Shown here in pieces: positions 37,169 through 46,122 of a stretch of DNA of 64,000 nucleotides. Each line of letters opens with the position of its first letter. The first letter of the stretch is position 1. A model generated the notes under the pieces. The model saw nothing but the letters and a program-made list of their open reading frames with translations. It made no database searches and had not been told where the DNA came from. Origin of the DNA: Roseovarius pelagicus (GTDB lineage Bacteria > Pseudomonadota > Alphaproteobacteria > Rhodobacterales > Rhodobacteraceae). The stretch lies in contig NZ_CP106738.1 of NCBI RefSeq assembly GCF_025639885.1, positions 1,426,001 to 1,490,000 of the forward strand, read 5' to 3'. A program made the position numbers and the translations under genes.

Positions 37169-38932
37169 ATGACCGACACCCCAACAACCGGCTACCGCGT
37201 TCTGGCCCGCAAGTACCGGCCAGAAACCTTCGCCGATCTGGTCGGGCAGGACGCAATGGTGCGCACGCTGAAAAACGCGTTCGAGGCCGATCGCATCGCG
37301 CAGGCATTTATCATGACCGGCATCCGTGGCACCGGCAAAACCACCACCGCGCGGATCATCGCCAAAGGGATCAACTGTATTGGCCCGGACGGCAACGGCG
37401 GCCCCACGACCGAACCCTGCGGCGTGTGCGAACATTGCACCGCGATCATGGAAGGCCGCCACGTCGACGTGCTGGAAATGGACGCCGCGTCGCGTACCGG
37501 CGTCGGTGACATCCGCGAAATCATCGACTCGGTCGCGTATCGCGCCGCTTCTGCGCGCTACAAAATATACATCATCGACGAAGTGCATATGCTCAGCACG
37601 TCAGCCTTCAACGCGCTGCTGAAAACCCTTGAAGAGCCACCGGAACACGTCAAATTCATCTTTGCCACGACCGAGATTCGCAAAGTGCCCGTGACCGTTC
37701 TCAGTCGGTGCCAGCGCTTCGACCTGCGCCGGATCGAACCCGAGGTGATGATCGCATTGATGCGCAAGATTGCGGCATCTGAAGGCGCCGACATCACCGA
37801 TGACGCCCTCGCCCTGATCACTCGCGCCGCCGAAGGGTCGGCCCGTGATGCAACCTCACTGCTGGATCAAGCGATCAGCCACGGCGCAGGAGAGACCACC
37901 GCCGATCAGGTTCGCGCCATGCTGGGACTGGCGGATCGGGGTCGCGTGCTCGATCTCTTTGATCTGATCATGAAGGGCGATGCCGCCGGCGCGCTGACCG
38001 AACTGGGCGCGCAGTATGCCGAAGGCGCTGACCCGGTCGCAGTGCTGCGCGATCTGGCCGAGATCACCCACTGGATCAGCGTCGTCAAAATCACGCCCGA
38101 AGCCGCCGAAGACCCCACCATCAGCCCTGATGAGCGTATGCGCGGCACACAAATGGCGGAAACGCTGCCAATGCGGATTATGAGCCGCATGTGGCAAATG
38201 CTGCTAAAGGCGCTGGAGGAAGTGTCGGATGCGCCCAACGCGATGATGGCTGCCGAGATGGCCGTCATCCGCCTGACCCATGTCGCCGACCTGCCCAGCC
38301 CGGACGAACTGCTGCGCAAATTGCAGGACACTCCGCCACCGCCCTCATCCGCCGGTCCCGCGCCAAGACAAGGCGGCAATGGCACATCCTCCACCTCGGC
38401 CCACGCAACGTCATCTCTGTCAGCAACGCAGAACCATCCCGCAGGTGGTCAGCCCGGCGCTGGTCAGACACTGGCGCTGGCCGCAGATCAGGCATTGGCG
38501 CATTATCCGACCTTCACGCATGTCGTTGACCTGATCCGCGCCAACCGCGACGTGAAACTGCTGGTCGAGGTTGAAACCTGCCTGCGTCTGGCCGCCTACC
38601 AACCGGGCCGGATTGAATTCGTACCAGCCGAGAATGCTCCCGCCGACCTCGCCCATCGGCTTGGCAGCGCGCTGCAACGATGGACCGGCAACCGCTGGGC
38701 CGTCAGTATCGTGAACGAGGGCGGTGCCGACACAATCGCAGAAACCCGCGATTCAGCTGATCTCGCGCTCAAGACCCAAGCCCAGGAACACCCCTTGGTG
38801 CAGGCGGTGATGTCTGTCTTTCCCAGCGCGCAAATCCTTAGCATCCGCACGCCAGAGGATCTGGTGCAACAGGCCAGCGCCGAAGCCCTGCCCGAAGTGG
38901 ACGAGGAGTGGGATCCATTCGAAGAGGATTGA
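37169..38932 (+). CDS. dnaX: DNA polymerase III subunit gamma/tau
   Basis: Clamp-loader ATPase and organiser of the replicative polymerase, 587 residues. The N-terminal AAA+ module has RVLARKYRPETFADLVGQ, Walker A GIRGTGKTTTARI, a four-Cys zinc module (CIGPDGNGG...CGVCEHC), Walker B KIYIIDEVHML and the sensor SRC motif (VLSRCQRFDLRR). A proline-rich linker (about 390-430) leads to the tau C-terminal domain that binds the polymerase. No obvious slippery sequence for a short gamma form was seen. It begins the dnaX-(membrane protein)-ybaB-recR block. Confidence 0.97.
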   Translation: MTDTPTTGYRVLARKYRPETFADLVGQDAMVRTLKNAFEADRIAQAFIMTGIRGTGKTTTARIIAKGINCIGPDGNGGPTTEPCGVCEHCTAIMEGRHVDVLEMDAASRTGVGDIREIIDSVAYRAASARYKIYIIDEVHMLSTSAFNALLKTLEEPPEHVKFIFATTEIRKVPVTVLSRCQRFDLRRIEPEVMIALMRKIAASEGADITDDALALITRAAEGSARDATSLLDQAISHGAGETTADQVRAMLGLADRGRVLDLFDLIMKGDAAGALTELGAQYAEGADPVAVLRDLAEITHWISVVKITPEAAEDPTISPDERMRGTQMAETLPMRIMSRMWQMLLKALEEVSDAPNAMMAAEMAVIRLTHVADLPSPDELLRKLQDTPPPPSSAGPAPRQGGNGTSSTSAHATSSLSATQNHPAGGQPGAGQTLALAADQALAHYPTFTHVVDLIRANRDVKLLVEVETCLRLAAYQPGRIEFVPAENAPADLAHRLGSALQRWTGNRWAVSIVNEGGADTIAETRDSADLALKTQAQEHPLVQAVMSVFPSAQILSIRTPEDLVQQASAEALPEVDEEWDPFEED

Positions 38933-39300
38933 TCGCCGCCGCACTCGGCTCCCTGCCCGGTGCCGCACTGGCAGAGGTTTGCGCCAACGAACGCCCCGAC
39001 TGGACCGGCGTGCCCGTCTCTGCGTGGGCAGAGGCACTGGCGCTCTTCTCCACCCCTGCCGCGCTCTTTTTGCTGGCCGCGTCGGCAGTCGCGGTGATGT
39101 TGCGCCATCAATGGGGGGCTTTGGCGGTCTGCGTACTCTGGTCGTTCCTGACAATGGCCGTCACGATGTTCGACACGGATATGCGCGCCAGCGCCATGAC
39201 AGAGGGCTGCATCGGCACACCGATCGTCTTTATCGTGGCCATCGCATCACTTTGCGTCGCGATGATCCTATATACCGGCCGCCCGACATCCGACAACTGA
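38908..39300 (+). CDS. Small membrane protein of unknown function
   Basis: A 130-residue protein overlapping the end of dnaX by 25 bases, starting at GTG 38908 (a TTG at 38929, after GAAGAGGA, is an alternative). The N-terminal hydrophobic stretch ending GAALAEVCANERP looks like a signal peptide, followed by helices at about 45-63, 68-88 and 104-123. Two cysteines (in EVCAN and EGCIG) could pair on the outside. No family is recognised, and the position between dnaX and ybaB does not indicate a role. Confidence 0.6.
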   Translation: MGSIRRGLIAAALGSLPGAALAEVCANERPDWTGVPVSAWAEALALFSTPAALFLLAASAVAVMLRHQWGALAVCVLWSFLTMAVTMFDTDMRASAMTEGCIGTPIVFIVAIASLCVAMILYTGRPTSDN

Positions 39301-39434
39301 CACAAATCCGCTTTCAATGTTCCTAAAATATTCCGGCGCAACGGTCCGGCGCCACAGGGTCCGCCCCTTGTACGTGTCCCCTGCCCCACGTATCTAGAAC
39401 AGCAACACACACACCACCCAACCGGAGTAGACAC

Positions 39435-39779
39435 ATGTTCAAGGGACTGGGCCAAATGGGCGACATGGCCAAGATGATGAAGGCCGCGCAGGAAATGCAG
39501 GGCAAGATGGCCGCACTGCAAGAAGAAATGCACATTCTCACTGTCACCGGCGAAAGCGGCGCAGGTCTGGTCAAGGCCGTCGCCACCTGCAAGGGCGAGT
39601 TGAAAAGTCTCGACATCGACCCCAGCATCTTTTCCAGCGACGACAAGGAAGTGGTGGAAGACCTGATTCTGGCCGCGATCAAGGACGCCCAGGGCAAAGC
39701 ATCTGACCGCGCCCAGGAAGAGATGGGCAAACTGACCGAAGGCATGGGGCTACCGAAAGACATGAAGCTGCCCTTCTGA
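39435..39779 (+). CDS. ybaB: Nucleoid-associated protein YbaB/EbfC
   Basis: A 114-residue DNA-binding protein of the YbaB/EbfC family, which forms dimers shaped like tweezers. It begins [22 protein letters not shown] and contains a helical start, a central strand set ([23 protein letters not shown]) and a C-terminal helix. The gene is nearly always between dnaX and recR, as here. It has a good start at 39435 (CCGGAG ahead). Confidence 0.95.
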   Translation: MFKGLGQMGDMAKMMKAAQEMQGKMAALQEEMHILTVTGESGAGLVKAVATCKGELKSLDIDPSIFSSDDKEVVEDLILAAIKDAQGKASDRAQEEMGKLTEGMGLPKDMKLPF

Positions 39780-39792
39780 TCTTCTTCTTTGT

Positions 39793-39814
39793 GAAAATAC
39801 TCTCGCCGAAGGCG
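39793..39814 (+). repeat. Short interspersed motif, copy 2
   Basis: GAAAATACTCTCGCCGAAGGCG lies between ybaB and recR. It closely resembles the copy at 58999-59022 (ATAAATGCTCTCGCCGGAGGCG). Both share TCTCGCCGRAGGCG, a short imperfect palindrome (CGCC-GNA-GGCG). Confidence 0.45.
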
Positions 39815-39837
39815 TTTCTGACGCCCCAGACCGGACA

Positions 39838-40437
39838 TTGCCCTTGAGTTCAACCCGCGACATCGATTCCCTGATCGAGATGATGGCAAAGCTGCCCGGC
39901 CTTGGGCCGCGCTCGGCACGGCGTGCGGTGCTGCATCTGATCCGTAAGCGAGAATTGAAGCTGATGCCGCTGGCCGACCTGATGCAGAATGTCGCGGCCA
40001 CCGCCCGCGAATGCACCCGTTGCGGTAATGTCGGCAGCGCCGAGGTCTGCGATATCTGTCTCGCGCCCAAACGTGCGAACGGCATGCTGTGCGTCGTAGA
40101 GGATGTGGCGGATCTCTGGGCGATGGAACGCGCGGGCGTTTTCAAAGGCCGTTATCACGTGCTTGGCGGCAACCTCAGCGCGCTGGATCAGGTTGGCCCC
40201 GAACAGCTTCGTATCCCGCATCTCATCGCCCGGATCGCCGAGGAGCAGATCACCGAAGTGATCCTCGCCCTCGGCACAACCGTCGATGGCCAGACCACCG
40301 CGCATTACATCGCCGATCAGATCGAGAATACCGTGCGCCTCACCTCGCTCGCTCAGGGTGTGCCCATCGGCGGCGAACTGGATTATCTGGACGAAGGCAC
40401 GATCACTGCCGCCCTGAACGCTCGTAAAGAGCTTTGA
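39838..40437 (+). CDS. recR: Recombination mediator RecR
   Basis: A 199-residue RecFOR-pathway protein that helps load RecA on gapped DNA. It has the helix-hairpin-helix [23 protein letters not shown], a four-Cys zinc finger (CTRC...CDIC), the Toprim domain ([27 protein letters not shown]) and the C-terminal [15 protein letters not shown]. The start is probably TTG at 39838, with another TTG at 39844. It follows ybaB by 58 bases. Confidence 0.95.
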   Translation: MPLSSTRDIDSLIEMMAKLPGLGPRSARRAVLHLIRKRELKLMPLADLMQNVAATARECTRCGNVGSAEVCDICLAPKRANGMLCVVEDVADLWAMERAGVFKGRYHVLGGNLSALDQVGPEQLRIPHLIARIAEEQITEVILALGTTVDGQTTAHYIADQIENTVRLTSLAQGVPIGGELDYLDEGTITAALNARKEL

Positions 40438-40644
40438 CACGCGGAAACGGCCCGGCGAAACCCGCGCGGTCCGAATATACTGGAAAACCACGCACAATGG
40501 CGGGCTACTCGGGTCCGGCCTAACGCATATCCCCCAAAGGCCGTGACGACCTGCCGGACCATGACCCTACGGGACAAGGCAGGCCGTCACTCCTCGTGCT
40601 GGTCACGCGCGCCTCCCCACGCGGGCAACCAGATTCCTGATCCG

Positions 40645-41817
40645 TCAGAGGACGATCACATCCAGCGGCGGGAACCCGTTAAAACCAACCGACGAATAAC
40701 TGCTAGTATAGGCACCACAGGTACGGATCGTCACCTTGTCCCCGCATTGCAACGCCAGCGGCAGCATCACCGGGCGTTGCTCATATAGGATGTCGGCGCT
40801 GTCGCAGCTTGGCCCGGCCAATACGCAGGGTCCAACCTCACCGCCATCGCGAGGCGTGGTGATGACATAACGGATCGCCTCGCCCATGGTTTCAGCCAGA
40901 CCCGAGAACATGCCGATATCTAGATACACCCAGCGGTGCAGATCATCAGGTGATTTACGCGATACCAGCATGACTTCGGCGGCAATGTGCCCTGCCTCGG
41001 CCACCAGTCCGCGGCCCGGCTCTGCCATGATATAGGGAACATCACCGAACCGCTCGGCCACGGCCTGCATGACAGCGGCGGCATAGGGTGTCGCGCCCTC
41101 GACCGTGTTCTCGTAGCTGGCGGGAAACCCGCCGCCAAGGTTCAGCACGGTCAGGTCGTGCCCCGCCGCGCGGGCGGCATGCCACAGCTCTGCAATCTGA
41201 TCCAGCACAGGTGTCCAGAATTCGGCCCGGCGGGTCTGACTGCCAACGTGGAACGACAGGCCGGCAACCTTGACGCCCTGCCCGCAGGCATAATCCAGCA
41301 GCCCGGGCAGCGCCGAACGCGCGCAGCCGAACTTGCGGCTCAGCGGCCAGTCGGCCGATGAATTTTCAACAATCACCCGCAGGTACACCCGCGCTTCGGG
41401 CGCGTGGTCGCGGATTTTGTCAATCTCGGCCTCGCTGTCGGCGGCAAAGAGGGTAACACCCGCATCATAGGCAAACGCGATATCCGCCGGACGCTTGACC
41501 GTATTGCCAAACGATATGTCCCGCCCCTTGGCGCCTTGGCTCAGGCACAGCTCGATCTCGCCCCGGCTGGCGGCGTCGAAACGTGACCCGCGCTTGACCA
41601 GCATGCGGATGATTTCCGGCGCCGGGTTCGCCTTGACGGCATAGTGGATGCGGGCGCGGCCCAGCCCGGCGGCCAACGCATCGTACTGCGCAGCAACGCG
41701 CGCGCGGCTGATCACCAGCGTCGGTTTGTCAAAGGTGGATGCCGCGATGAAATCAGCAACTTCGTCAAAGGCAATGGGGGCGGCGGGCGCAATTGCGCCG
41801 GGGAACATAGCGGTCAT
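40645..41817 (-). CDS. Ornithine (type III PLP) decarboxylase
   Basis: Makes putrescine from ornithine (some alphaproteobacterial members also accept lysine); 390 residues, alanine-racemase fold. It has the PLP lysine in HYAVKANPAP, the HVGSQ loop, the phosphate-binding NLGGGFP, EPGRGLVAEAG, and the catalytic Cys-Asp in GPSCDSADIL that separates ornithine decarboxylases from diaminopimelate decarboxylases. The start at 41817 has GGAG 6 bases ahead; a TTG at 41829 would lie inside the ribosome site. A structured leader with a terminator hairpin ends right in front of the start, so control by polyamine or ornithine level is likely. It is convergent with recR. Confidence 0.92.
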   Translation of the reverse strand: MTAMFPGAIAPAAPIAFDEVADFIAASTFDKPTLVISRARVAAQYDALAAGLGRARIHYAVKANPAPEIIRMLVKRGSRFDAASRGEIELCLSQGAKGRDISFGNTVKRPADIAFAYDAGVTLFAADSEAEIDKIRDHAPEARVYLRVIVENSSADWPLSRKFGCARSALPGLLDYACGQGVKVAGLSFHVGSQTRRAEFWTPVLDQIAELWHAARAAGHDLTVLNLGGGFPASYENTVEGATPYAAAVMQAVAERFGDVPYIMAEPGRGLVAEAGHIAAEVMLVSRKSPDDLHRWVYLDIGMFSGLAETMGEAIRYVITTPRDGGEVGPCVLAGPSCDSADILYEQRPVMLPLALQCGDKVTIRTCGAYTSSYSSVGFNGFPPLDVIVL

Positions 41818-41827
41818 GGTCATCTCC

Positions 41828-41855
41828 AAAAGAAACCCCCGGACTCATCCGGGTT
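41828..41855 (-). terminator. Attenuator-like terminator before the ornithine decarboxylase start
   Basis: AACCCGGA-TGAG-TCCGGGGGTT forms an 8-bp stem with a small bulge, followed on the minus strand by TTTCTTTT. It sits 11 bases before the chosen start codon, so a stem formed there would stop transcription before the gene. This is the layout of an attenuator. Confidence 0.7.
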
Positions 41856-42035
41856 GGGTCAACAGTCAGAGACGTTACCGTCGCTACATAAACGCGGGTC
41901 AGTCAGAGTGGGAGCTGACCGGCCAGAGGCGCGTGCGTTGGCGTCTTGAATTGCGCATTTATACCGATTGCAGATTCGCGCAAGTGGAAATCGTACTTTG
42001 GACAACGAAAAATCCACAGCCCACATCGACCCCGC

Positions 42036-42077
42036 TCATCGGACGCGCCGAATCACTCGAATCGCCATACAGCACAT
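42036..42077 (-). CDS. Candidate leader peptide of the ornithine decarboxylase gene
   Basis: A 13-codon frame on the minus strand, reading MCCMAIRVIRRVR, with an AGGA ribosome site 9 bases ahead of the ATG. Its C-terminal half is rich in arginine and branched residues (IRVIRRVR), reminiscent of the HIRR part of the enterobacterial SpeFL arrest peptide that senses ornithine. It is too short to be judged by composition; support comes from the ribosome site, from its place in the leader and from the downstream hairpin. Confidence 0.45.
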   Translation of the reverse strand: MCCMAIRVIRRVR

Positions 42078-42266
42078 TCAGGTCTTTCCTGCACGCCTAC
42101 GCGCTAAAAACCACACGATCGTGAATCTAATAGCCTACAAAACGCCCCCCAATACACTTAACTTTGCGTTACGCCTTGACCTAAATCCTGTCGTAAAGTG
42201 GTTAGATGTAACCATCGGCGAAATCGACGCCGATACGCCAAAGCATATCTCGGGAGCGCACCACCA

Positions 42267-42929
42267 ATGTTGACCAGACGGCATTTTGTAAAAACGACAG
42301 CCGCGCTGTTTTCCACCGCAATCCCAGCGGCCTCGCTCGCAACATCTGCATCAGCACAAAGCAATTGGTCCTCATGGGACGCACGGGTGACGCCGCCGAA
42401 TTACGACCCCGCCACGTCGAACCCATGGGGCCTGCATCCACGCTTTCTGCCTGTGCGTGTCGAGGCCAATGATGGGCTGACACCGGGCGACATCCATGTG
42501 GATGCAGTGGCCCGCTACCTGTACCATATCCAAGACGACGGAACGGCAATGCGCTACGGTGTCGCCATCGCCCGCGGGAACCTCTATGAGCCCGGAACAT
42601 ACATCATCCGGCGCAAGGCAAAATGGCCGAAATGGACCCCCACAGCAGCGATGGTCAAACGCGACCCAGAGTATGCACAGTTCGAAGATGGAGTGCCCGG
42701 CGGGCCGACGAACCCGCTGGGGTCACGCGCGTTCTACCTCTATGTGGGCAATCGCGACACCTATCTGCGCATTCACGGAACGCCCAGCCCACGTTCAATC
42801 GGGGGCCGCGCCAGCTCTGGCTGTGTACGGATGGTGATGGCACATATCATCGGTCTCTACGATCATGTGAACACCGGCGCGACCGCGCATCTCTATGCAG
42901 CCGAGAGTTATACCACCGCGACCAGCTGA
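42267..42929 (+). CDS. L,D-transpeptidase (YkuD family), Tat-exported
   Basis: Periplasmic peptidoglycan enzyme that makes or alters 3-3 or lipoprotein cross-links; 220 residues. The N-terminus LTRRHFVKTTAALF is a classic Tat signal (TRRxFVK), with cleavage near SASA. The YkuD domain has the His in YLRIHGTPSPRSIG and the catalytic Cys in SSGCVRM, where the usual residues are HGC. The start at 42267 gives the complete Tat signal. It diverges from the ornithine decarboxylase leader. Confidence 0.92.
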   Translation: MLTRRHFVKTTAALFSTAIPAASLATSASAQSNWSSWDARVTPPNYDPATSNPWGLHPRFLPVRVEANDGLTPGDIHVDAVARYLYHIQDDGTAMRYGVAIARGNLYEPGTYIIRRKAKWPKWTPTAAMVKRDPEYAQFEDGVPGGPTNPLGSRAFYLYVGNRDTYLRIHGTPSPRSIGGRASSGCVRMVMAHIIGLYDHVNTGATAHLYAAESYTTATS

Positions 42930-42987
42930 CCTTTAGCCGCTACCGGATGACGGCTGCGGGCTGAATGCCCGCGCCAAACGGCGTGGA

Positions 42988-43251
42988 TCAGGATGCCACC
43001 TTGGTGCAGATTGGTCGACCATCCTTGGTGCGCAGCGGCAGCATTGTCGTCTCGACCGGCCCGGCATACCGATACCAAAGGCATCCGTCCTCGCGCACCC
43101 GCACAGACGCAAGGTCCTGATTCGGTGCAGCCATCTCCACGATGCTGTCGGGCAGCTTCACAACGGGTTCCTTGCTCACCGACGAATCGACTTCCACACA
43201 AGCCCCGAGTACTAGCAACGGGATAAAGATCAGGCTGATATGGATTTTCAT
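42988..43251 (-). CDS. Small putative lipoprotein
   Basis: An 87-residue protein. A signal peptide with lipobox LVLGAC (Cys about residue 18) is followed by a short periplasmic domain with two further cysteines (DGCLWYRY and RPICTKV) that may form a disulfide. No family is recognised. The ATG at 43251 is chosen because it gives a proper lipoprotein signal; the upstream extension to 43359 does not. It stands alone between the L,D-transpeptidase and the LOV kinase genes. Confidence 0.65.
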   Translation of the reverse strand: MKIHISLIFIPLLVLGACVEVDSSVSKEPVVKLPDSIVEMAAPNQDLASVRVREDGCLWYRYAGPVETTMLPLRTKDGRPICTKVAS

Positions 43252-43379
43252 CGTTGGTTCCACTGAATGATCATCGACTGTAGCCATTTTTCTGGCACAC
43301 GGGCTAGGGATACAAGACCCACCTGCGAATACGCCTGAAAAATCATTATTGTGGTGCATGCCGCAGACAGTCTCGCGAT

Positions 43380-44377
43380 CTACAACGGCAGATCAGCCTC
43401 CACAACCAGCCCTGTTTCCGGCCATTTGAACTCTATGGAGCCGCCCGTAGATGCAATCAGATCGGATACGATGCGTGATCCATTCCAGCGTTTCGGGCGC
43501 GTCACTTTCGGCCCCCCTGCTCGACCCATTTACAAACAACACGTCGCCCCCTGTCATCCTCATGGACCGTCCAACTGAAATCAACGCTGCCCCTCGGTGC
43601 GCTGAGCGCCCCGTATTTAACCGAGTTTGTCGCCAACTCGTGCAATCCCAGCGTCAATGGCGAAACAAGCCCCACTGCCAGCTCAACCTCCGGCCCGCTC
43701 AGCATGAATTGCTGCTCGCCGCCGGGTGCGTACGCGCTCAGAATGGTCCGGGCCATGTTACCCAATCCTATCCCCGCCGTCCCTGTCGGATCAAATGTCT
43801 GAAAGTGAACTTTGCTCAACGTCATCAGCCGTTCGCTGATAATGGCCCCCAATCGGTTCGCATCAGATTCCTCGCGGGTGGACATCTTGATGATGACATT
43901 CATAACATTCATAATGTTGCGCAAGCGGTGCAACATTTCGTCGTCAGCCAACTTGCGTGCCTGAATTTCCATGTTGCGTTTGGCGGTCACGTCCAGCTGC
44001 GAACCAAAGAAATAAACGGTTTTCCCAGCCTCATCAGTGATCGGGCCGATCTGCAATGCGTTGATGAAACTCGACCCATCTTTTCGATAGTTCAGGATCT
44101 CAATAGTGCCGACACGCCCCTCATCTATCATCTGACGGATCGCTTGGATGCTTGCTTGCGTGGTGTCAGGGCCCTGTAGAAACCTGCAATTGCGGCCAAC
44201 AACTTCAGACAATGCATAGCCGGTCAGATCACAGAACGCAGTGTTCGCAAAAACTATCGGGTTGTCTGGCAATGCCGGGTCGGTGATGCACAATGGGACT
44301 CGCGTCTGCCGCACAGCCTGAGCCATCGCTGTGTCGCCCTCGATGTCCCAACGTGCCCGAGCCAGATCTCTATTCAA
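43380..44377 (-). pseudogene. LOV-domain HWE histidine kinase (blue-light sensor), frameshifted near its end
   Basis: Residues about 20-132 form a LOV domain with the flavin-adduct cysteine at residue 64 in GRNCRFLQGPDT, followed by YRKDGSSFINALQI and FFGSQLDVT. A HWE-type kinase core follows, with the phospho-acceptor His at about 150 (HRLRNIMNVMN), the N-box HELATNSVKYGALS (His and Asn of HWE) and the G1 box WVEQGG. The intact frame stops at 43502 (291 residues). In the next frame the expected C-terminus continues (PKVTRPKRWNG... to a stop at 43380), so one base is missing at the run of six C at 43512-43517. Restored length is about 332 residues. It may be a sequencing error in a homopolymer, or a real switch. 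Confidence 0.85.
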
Positions 44378-44529
44378 ATGCCTCTCCGATAAAAACGCTA
44401 CGGCAAACTAGGTTAGTAGAACGGGCAGCACACCAAGCCTCGCCAGACGGCTATGACCACGCGCTTAGGCAGTCGTGTTTTACCACCGTAACCTTGTTTG
44501 CCGTGCGTTACCAAGCGATCTGCTTGGTC

Positions 44530-45276
44530 TTACTTATCGTCATCCTCATCATCGTCGCCACTGTCAGGCAGGTTGAACAGGCTGTCGGCGTCGAATTCCT
44601 TTTCTTTCTCTTCCGGCTCAGGATCGCTCAGGCTGAATGTTTCCAACCCTTCGATTGCCGTCGGAATGCGCGATTCTGCGTCCATACCAAGGCTCTGTTC
44701 AGTGCTCAGCAGCTTGCGGCGCTCATCGTCGCTCATCGCTTCGCCTTCACGGGCTTTCTTGGCAGCGGCCTTTTGCACGGCGGCGTCCAGCTCTGTCTGC
44801 TTGCACAGACCCAGCGCGACCGGATCAATCGGCTGAATGTTGGCGATGTTCCAGTGTGTGCGCTCGCGGATTGCCTGAATCGTCGGCTTGGTCGTGCCCA
44901 CCAACCTGCTGATCTGGCTGTCTGCCAGCTCGGGGTGGAACTTGACCAGCCACAGAATCGACGCCGGACGGTCCTGCCGTTTGCTTAGCGGAGTATAGCG
45001 CGGGCCACGGCGCTTTTCCTCACCCACGGCAGAGGCGTTGAACTTCAGCTTCAGCTTGTGCAGCGGATTCTTTTCTGCGGAATCGATTTCTTCCTGCGTC
45101 AGCTGGTTGTTGGCAACGGGATCGAACCCCTTGACGCCAGCCGCCACATCACCATCGGCGATGCCCTGCACTTCCAGCTCGTGCATCTCGGTAAAATCCG
45201 CGATCTGCTTGAAGCTGAGCGTTGTGTTGTCCACCAGCCAGACAGCGGTGGCCTTGGCCATTAGCGGTTTTGCCAT
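44530..45276 (-). CDS. trcR: Cell-cycle transcriptional regulator TrcR (DUF1013)
   Basis: A 248-residue alphaproteobacterial DNA-binding protein. It starts AKPLMAKATAVWLVDNTTLSFKQIADF (a helix-turn-helix region), has a second such region (DSQISRLVGTTKPTIQAIRER), and ends in a very acidic tail (DSGDDDEDDDK). This architecture matches DUF1013/TrcR, a conserved essential regulator in Caulobacter and relatives. The ATG at 45276 lies 8 bases after AGGAG; an ATG at 45282 is too close to that site. It diverges from the RNase T2 gene. Confidence 0.9.
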   Translation of the reverse strand: MAKPLMAKATAVWLVDNTTLSFKQIADFTEMHELEVQGIADGDVAAGVKGFDPVANNQLTQEEIDSAEKNPLHKLKLKFNASAVGEEKRRGPRYTPLSKRQDRPASILWLVKFHPELADSQISRLVGTTKPTIQAIRERTHWNIANIQPIDPVALGLCKQTELDAAVQKAAAKKAREGEAMSDDERRKLLSTEQSLGMDAESRIPTAIEGLETFSLSDPEPEEKEKEFDADSLFNLPDSGDDDEDDDK

Positions 45277-45425
45277 TGTCATATCTCCTACACATTTTAT
45301 CCCGCACACATTTTTCCCGTCTCCTGTCTCCAGGAGGTCCTGAACCTAGGCTCGGGACGGGTTTCCGTTGTGGGGGAACTTGGGCGCTGTATAGTGGCCC
45401 CTGCGACAAAAAGAAAGACCAAAGA

Positions 45426-46070
45426 ATGCGCCCTTTACTGGCCCTTATCCTCAGCACAATCGCACTATACGCCACGCCGACCGCCGCAGACGCTGATCGG
45501 CCCGGCGCATTTGATTACTACGTTCTGGCGCTCAGCTGGTCGCCCACGTGGTGCGCCATCGAGGGTGATGCACGCGACGCGGCGCAATGCGATCCGGCAG
45601 CCGATACAGGCTGGATCCTGCATGGGCTGTGGCCGCAATATCACCGTGGCTGGCCAGCACATTGCCAATCAGCAGAACGTCCGCCAAATCGCACGATGAC
45701 CTCTGACATGGCCGATATTATGGGCAGTTCGGGACTGGCTTGGTATCAGTGGAAAAAACACGGCACCTGCTCGGGCCTCAGCGCACCGGCCTATTACGCT
45801 CTGGCCCGCGAGGCTTATGACCGGGTCAATCGCCCCGCGGTATTTCGCAAGCTGACCCAGCCGGTGAAGCTACCTGCCTCTGTGGTCGAAGAAGCGTTTC
45901 TAAAGGCCAATCCGGGCTGGGAACGCGACATGTTGACCATCACCTGCCGCAACGGGCGCATTCAGGAGGCGCGACTGTGCCTGTCCAAATCGCTGGACCC
46001 GGTGCCCTGTGGGCGCGACGTTATACGCGATTGCACGGCGACGGACGCGCTCTTTGACCCGATCCGCTGA
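45426..46070 (+). CDS. Ribonuclease T2
   Basis: Secreted endoribonuclease of 214 residues. The signal peptide (about 1-20, cut near TAADA) is followed by FDYYVLALSWSPTWC, the catalytic site CAS I (ILHGLWPQY) and CAS II (WKKHGTC), and conserved cysteines for disulfides. It degrades RNA in the periplasm with 2',3'-cyclic products, probably for nutrient recovery. The ATG at 45426 gives a proper signal peptide; the long upstream frame overlaps trcR. Confidence 0.94.
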   Translation: MRPLLALILSTIALYATPTAADADRPGAFDYYVLALSWSPTWCAIEGDARDAAQCDPAADTGWILHGLWPQYHRGWPAHCQSAERPPNRTMTSDMADIMGSSGLAWYQWKKHGTCSGLSAPAYYALAREAYDRVNRPAVFRKLTQPVKLPASVVEEAFLKANPGWERDMLTITCRNGRIQEARLCLSKSLDPVPCGRDVIRDCTATDALFDPIR

Positions 46071-46122
46071 AACGCGGTATCCAGTTTGAGTATTGTCACA
46101 CAGAAGAAGGGCCGCGCGCGCG

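Larger units (their letters stand above)
41818..42200 (-). promoter_or_regulatory. Long 5' leader of the ornithine decarboxylase gene (speF-like)
   Basis: This is the only gene-free stretch over 300 bases. On the minus strand it holds a candidate 13-residue leader peptide frame (42036-42077) and a terminator hairpin that ends at the ornithine decarboxylase start (41828-41855). A conserved long leader called speF RNA is known upstream of alphaproteobacterial ornithine decarboxylases; position and size agree, but the match was not tested with a covariance model. The outer limits are approximate, and its upstream end borders the divergent L,D-transpeptidase promoter. Confidence 0.55.

Noticed and set aside
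43393..43584. Small independent minus-strand gene after the LOV kinase
   Set aside because: This stretch carries the missing C-terminus of the kinase in another frame; a separate gene is not supported.
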